The translations under genes were made by a program, and so were the position numbers. The notes beneath the pieces were generated by a model. It had not been told where the DNA came from, did not search any database, and saw nothing but the letters and a program-made list of their open reading frames with translations. Positions 61,981 through 64,000 of a stretch of DNA of 64,000 bases are shown piece after piece. Position 1 is the stretch's first letter. Every line of letters starts with the position of its first letter. Source of the DNA: Draconibacterium mangrovi_A (lineage in GTDB: Bacteria; Bacteroidota; Bacteroidia; Bacteroidales; Prolixibacteraceae); assembly GCF_037646455.1 (NCBI RefSeq), contig NZ_JBBIXN010000008.1, positions 62,001-126,000 of the forward strand, read 5' to 3'.

Positions 61981-64000
61981 ATCTTAAACTTTCTACAGGA
62001 TTCTTAACTGCAGCTTTATAACTTTGAAACGAAACGGTCAAAAGCGCAATTCCCATGGCCAGCAACCCAGCCAGTGCAAATATCCACCAACTTAAAGTGG
62101 TTTTGTATACAAAATTCTCAAGCCATTTATTCATGGCGTAGTACGCAGTGGGTGTTGCAATTACAAAAGCAACTATAATCCATTTTAGAAAATCTTTATT
62201 GAGCATTCCCAGGATTTCCAACACATTCGCACCGTTCACTTTTCTGATCCCGATTTCCTTGGTTCGTTGCTGACTGATCAGCAGTGAAAGCCCCAGCAAT
62301 CCCATTGAACAAATGAAAATTGATAAGAGTGTAAAAACTGATAGTAAGCGGGCCTGCAAAATCTCAGTTTTATAAACCTGCTTGTACATGGTACCCACAT
62401 GTTCGTACGTGAAAGGGTAAGCGGGAAAAAACTTTGTCCAAACGGTTTGCATGTCCCCGATGGCTTCATCTTTCATGCCCGGGTGGTAAGCAACCACAAA
62501 ATTGATCAGCCACAATTTTTCGCGTTTAAAAAATACCAACGGCCTTACCTTCTTTTTTATATTCGAGAGGTGAAAATCTTTAACAACACCCTTAATTATC
62601 CCTTTTGGAATGGTAATGCCCTGAACGGGAGAAATGAGCTGAAATTCTTTACCAACAATCAAATCCGGATCGGCGAATCGCAATTGATGCATTGCCGCTT
62701 CATTGATGATATATTCTCCTGAACCTTCATTATCTGCGTTATTCTCAGAAAAATTAGTACCACTTAAAAATGTCAGGTTAAAAAGCGAAGCAAATGAATA
62801 ATCGCAGGGAAAAACACCCAATCTTTCCTGTGAATTTTCCTCTTGATCATATCCTTCCAGTTCAAAAGAGAACATGTCGTTGGCTTCTCCGCCGGGAGCT
62901 TCCATCATGGCCGACACCGATTCGATGGAATTGTATTTTAAAAGTTCAGTTTTGAAAACATCAAACTTTTGCTGAACACTGGCATGTACCGATTCGAAAC
63001 AAACGATGTTGTCTTCCTGTACACCCAGCGAGCTTTTCATGGCAAAATTGGTCTGCTTCGTGATAATCAGAACAGCAACAATCAGTGCAATGGCAAAAGT
63101 GTATTGAAATATGATGATTCCTTTGTTTACTGAAATGCTGTTCGAGAAAAGTGGTTTTGAATTTCGTAGTGATGAAAATAACCGCCCAAAATTCTGTTTC
63201 AAGACAGGCTGCAAACCAGACAGAATACCCAACATGCTAAATTGGATTACAATCAGAATCACCGGGAACAGATTTCCACGCAGGAGATCGACTCCAAAAT
63301 GATTTTGAATAACCGAATGCACAGGAATAGAAAACAGAAGAAACAACACAACAGACGCTGACACAATAAATAAACTCTCGGCAATAAAATACAGCAACCT
63401 GGTATGTTTTGACGCGCCCAGAATTTGATTCATTGTCATAAACTTAGCGCTAAAACCCGCCATTCCCAGGTTTAGGCTGGCATAATTACTCATTGAAATA
63501 AGCAGTAAGATCAGTGCTGCAATGGCCAACACATAAATGTTCGTCATGTTTCCGTTTGGCTCAATTTCGCGAAGCTTATCTGAATGCAAATGAATGTCGG
63601 TGATATTTTGCAAATGTGCCTCTGTCTTAATTTGATCCACCGGAGTATCGCTATTAGCTGCCAAAAATTCGGAATAGTGCGAAGTAATATAATCGGGACC
63701 TGCATTGGGAGCAAGCAAGAGGTAGGACCATGCCCAGCCCTGCATTTCACCCTGGGCTTTAGTAGCAATAAAATCGGGATGAAAATGACTGTTTTGTGGA
63801 AAGTCCTTCATCACACCTTTGACTGTATAATCGGTTTTATTGGCATAAAACTGCCCCGGCGGAATGGATATCACCTGACCTACCGGGTTTTCATTACCGA
63901 ATATTTTTTGAGCAAACGATTCAGAAACAACCATCGAGGCCGGTGCCTCTAAAACAGTACTGCTGTTACCGATAAGCAGCGGAGCATCGAAAACACAATA
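61973..64000 (-). CDS. ABC transporter permease (FtsX/MacB type), copy 4 (partial)
   Basis: A permease whose N-terminal part lies beyond the right edge; the frame is open through base 64000, so the Met at 63934 is internal (before it reads LLIGNSSTVLEAPAS). The 676 visible residues cover most of the first periplasmic core, the middle helices (MAGFSAKFMTMNQILGASKHT), the second core and the final helices with KEIGIRKVNGANVLEILGML, ending SFQSYKAAVKNPVESLRYE. The end is nearly identical in DNA to copy 3. Full length should be near 790-800 residues. Confidence 0.92.
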   Translation of the reverse strand, partial: YCVFDAPLLIGNSSTVLEAPASMVVSESFAQKIFGNENPVGQVISIPPGQFYANKTDYTVKGVMKDFPQNSHFHPDFIATKAQGEMQGWAWSYLLLAPNAGPDYITSHYSEFLAANSDTPVDQIKTEAHLQNITDIHLHSDKLREIEPNGNMTNIYVLAIAALILLLISMSNYASLNLGMAGFSAKFMTMNQILGASKHTRLLYFIAESLFIVSASVVLFLLFSIPVHSVIQNHFGVDLLRGNLFPVILIVIQFSMLGILSGLQPVLKQNFGRLFSSLRNSKPLFSNSISVNKGIIIFQYTFAIALIVAVLIITKQTNFAMKSSLGVQEDNIVCFESVHASVQQKFDVFKTELLKYNSIESVSAMMEAPGGEANDMFSFELEGYDQEENSQERLGVFPCDYSFASLFNLTFLSGTNFSENNADNEGSGEYIINEAAMHQLRFADPDLIVGKEFQLISPVQGITIPKGIIKGVVKDFHLSNIKKKVRPLVFFKREKLWLINFVVAYHPGMKDEAIGDMQTVWTKFFPAYPFTYEHVGTMYKQVYKTEILQARLLSVFTLLSIFICSMGLLGLSLLISQQRTKEIGIRKVNGANVLEILGMLNKDFLKWIIVAFVIATPTAYYAMNKWLENFVYKTTLSWWIFALAGLLAMGIALLTVSFQSYKAAVKNPVESLRYE

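Noticed and set aside
1..64000. CRISPR arrays, insertion sequences, prophage or toxin-antitoxin genes
   Set aside because: I saw no spaced direct repeats, transposase, phage or toxin genes in any part of the window.

Overview
This window looks like chromosome from a free-living, plant- or algal-polysaccharide-degrading member of the Bacteroidota, plausibly a Marinilabiliales/Prolixibacteraceae-type bacterium. The phylum call rests on a SusC/SusD pair, a one-protein hybrid two-component regulator, many secreted lipoprotein glycosidases, DUF4301 and DUF5606 proteins, FtsX/MacB permease arrays, the absence of obvious Shine-Dalgarno sites, and Bacteroidota-type -7 boxes (TAnnTTTG) upstream of many genes. 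The family-level guess is inference only.

Layout. (1) 1-8166: the end of a polysaccharide utilisation locus on the minus strand, with a SusD lipoprotein cut by the left edge, a SusC TonB-dependent receptor and a 1341-residue hybrid sensor/AraC regulator. (2) 8.5-22.7 kb: mostly housekeeping genes: argS, an OmpA/TSP3 outer-membrane protein, a DEDDh exonuclease, a DUF5606 protein, a TonB-dependent receptor, an ECF sigma factor, a DJ-1 protein, purL, a small lipoprotein, tRNA-Leu(GAG) and a DUF4301 protein. (3) 22.8-38.3 kb: a tightly spaced minus-strand operon for pectin side-chain and rhamnogalacturonan breakdown (GH28, GH2, a double CE12-type esterase, a single CE12-type esterase, PL11, GH105, GH106) with a divergent sodium:solute symporter. 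(4) 38.3-41.0 kb: a two-subunit molybdenum hydroxylase with a Tat-like signal. (5) 41.2-50.6 kb: a sugar catabolic operon (DeoR regulator, FGGY kinase, fucose-isomerase-like enzyme, two-subunit transketolase), then a GH3 glycosidase and a divergent PfkB sugar kinase. (6) 51.4-64 kb: one ABC ATPase and four large FtsX/MacB-type permeases, interrupted by a secreted SGNH hydrolase and a DUF4097 repeat protein; the last permease runs off the right edge.

How it fits together. The rhamnogalacturonan operon should cut backbone (PL11, GH28), remove acetyl groups (CE12) and release unsaturated uronate, rhamnose and galactose (GH105, GH106, GH2), and the symporter would import a product. The isomerase-kinase-split-transketolase operon next door has the same set of enzyme types as the D-apiose/apulose-4-phosphate route. 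Apiose is a pectin (RG-II) sugar, so the neighbourhood may be one extended pectin island. That substrate assignment is inference.

The most unusual structural signal is in the permease array. Two different permease genes end in nearly identical DNA. Each is followed directly by the same palindrome-containing junction and an orphan in-frame tail, RAATRNPVEALRYE, that looks like the original gene end. Other points worth checking are a 49-residue membrane ORF and a structured, U-tailed element in the 0.9-kb gap at 50.6-51.4 kb, and CG-centred repeats around the kinase promoter that look like DeoR operators.
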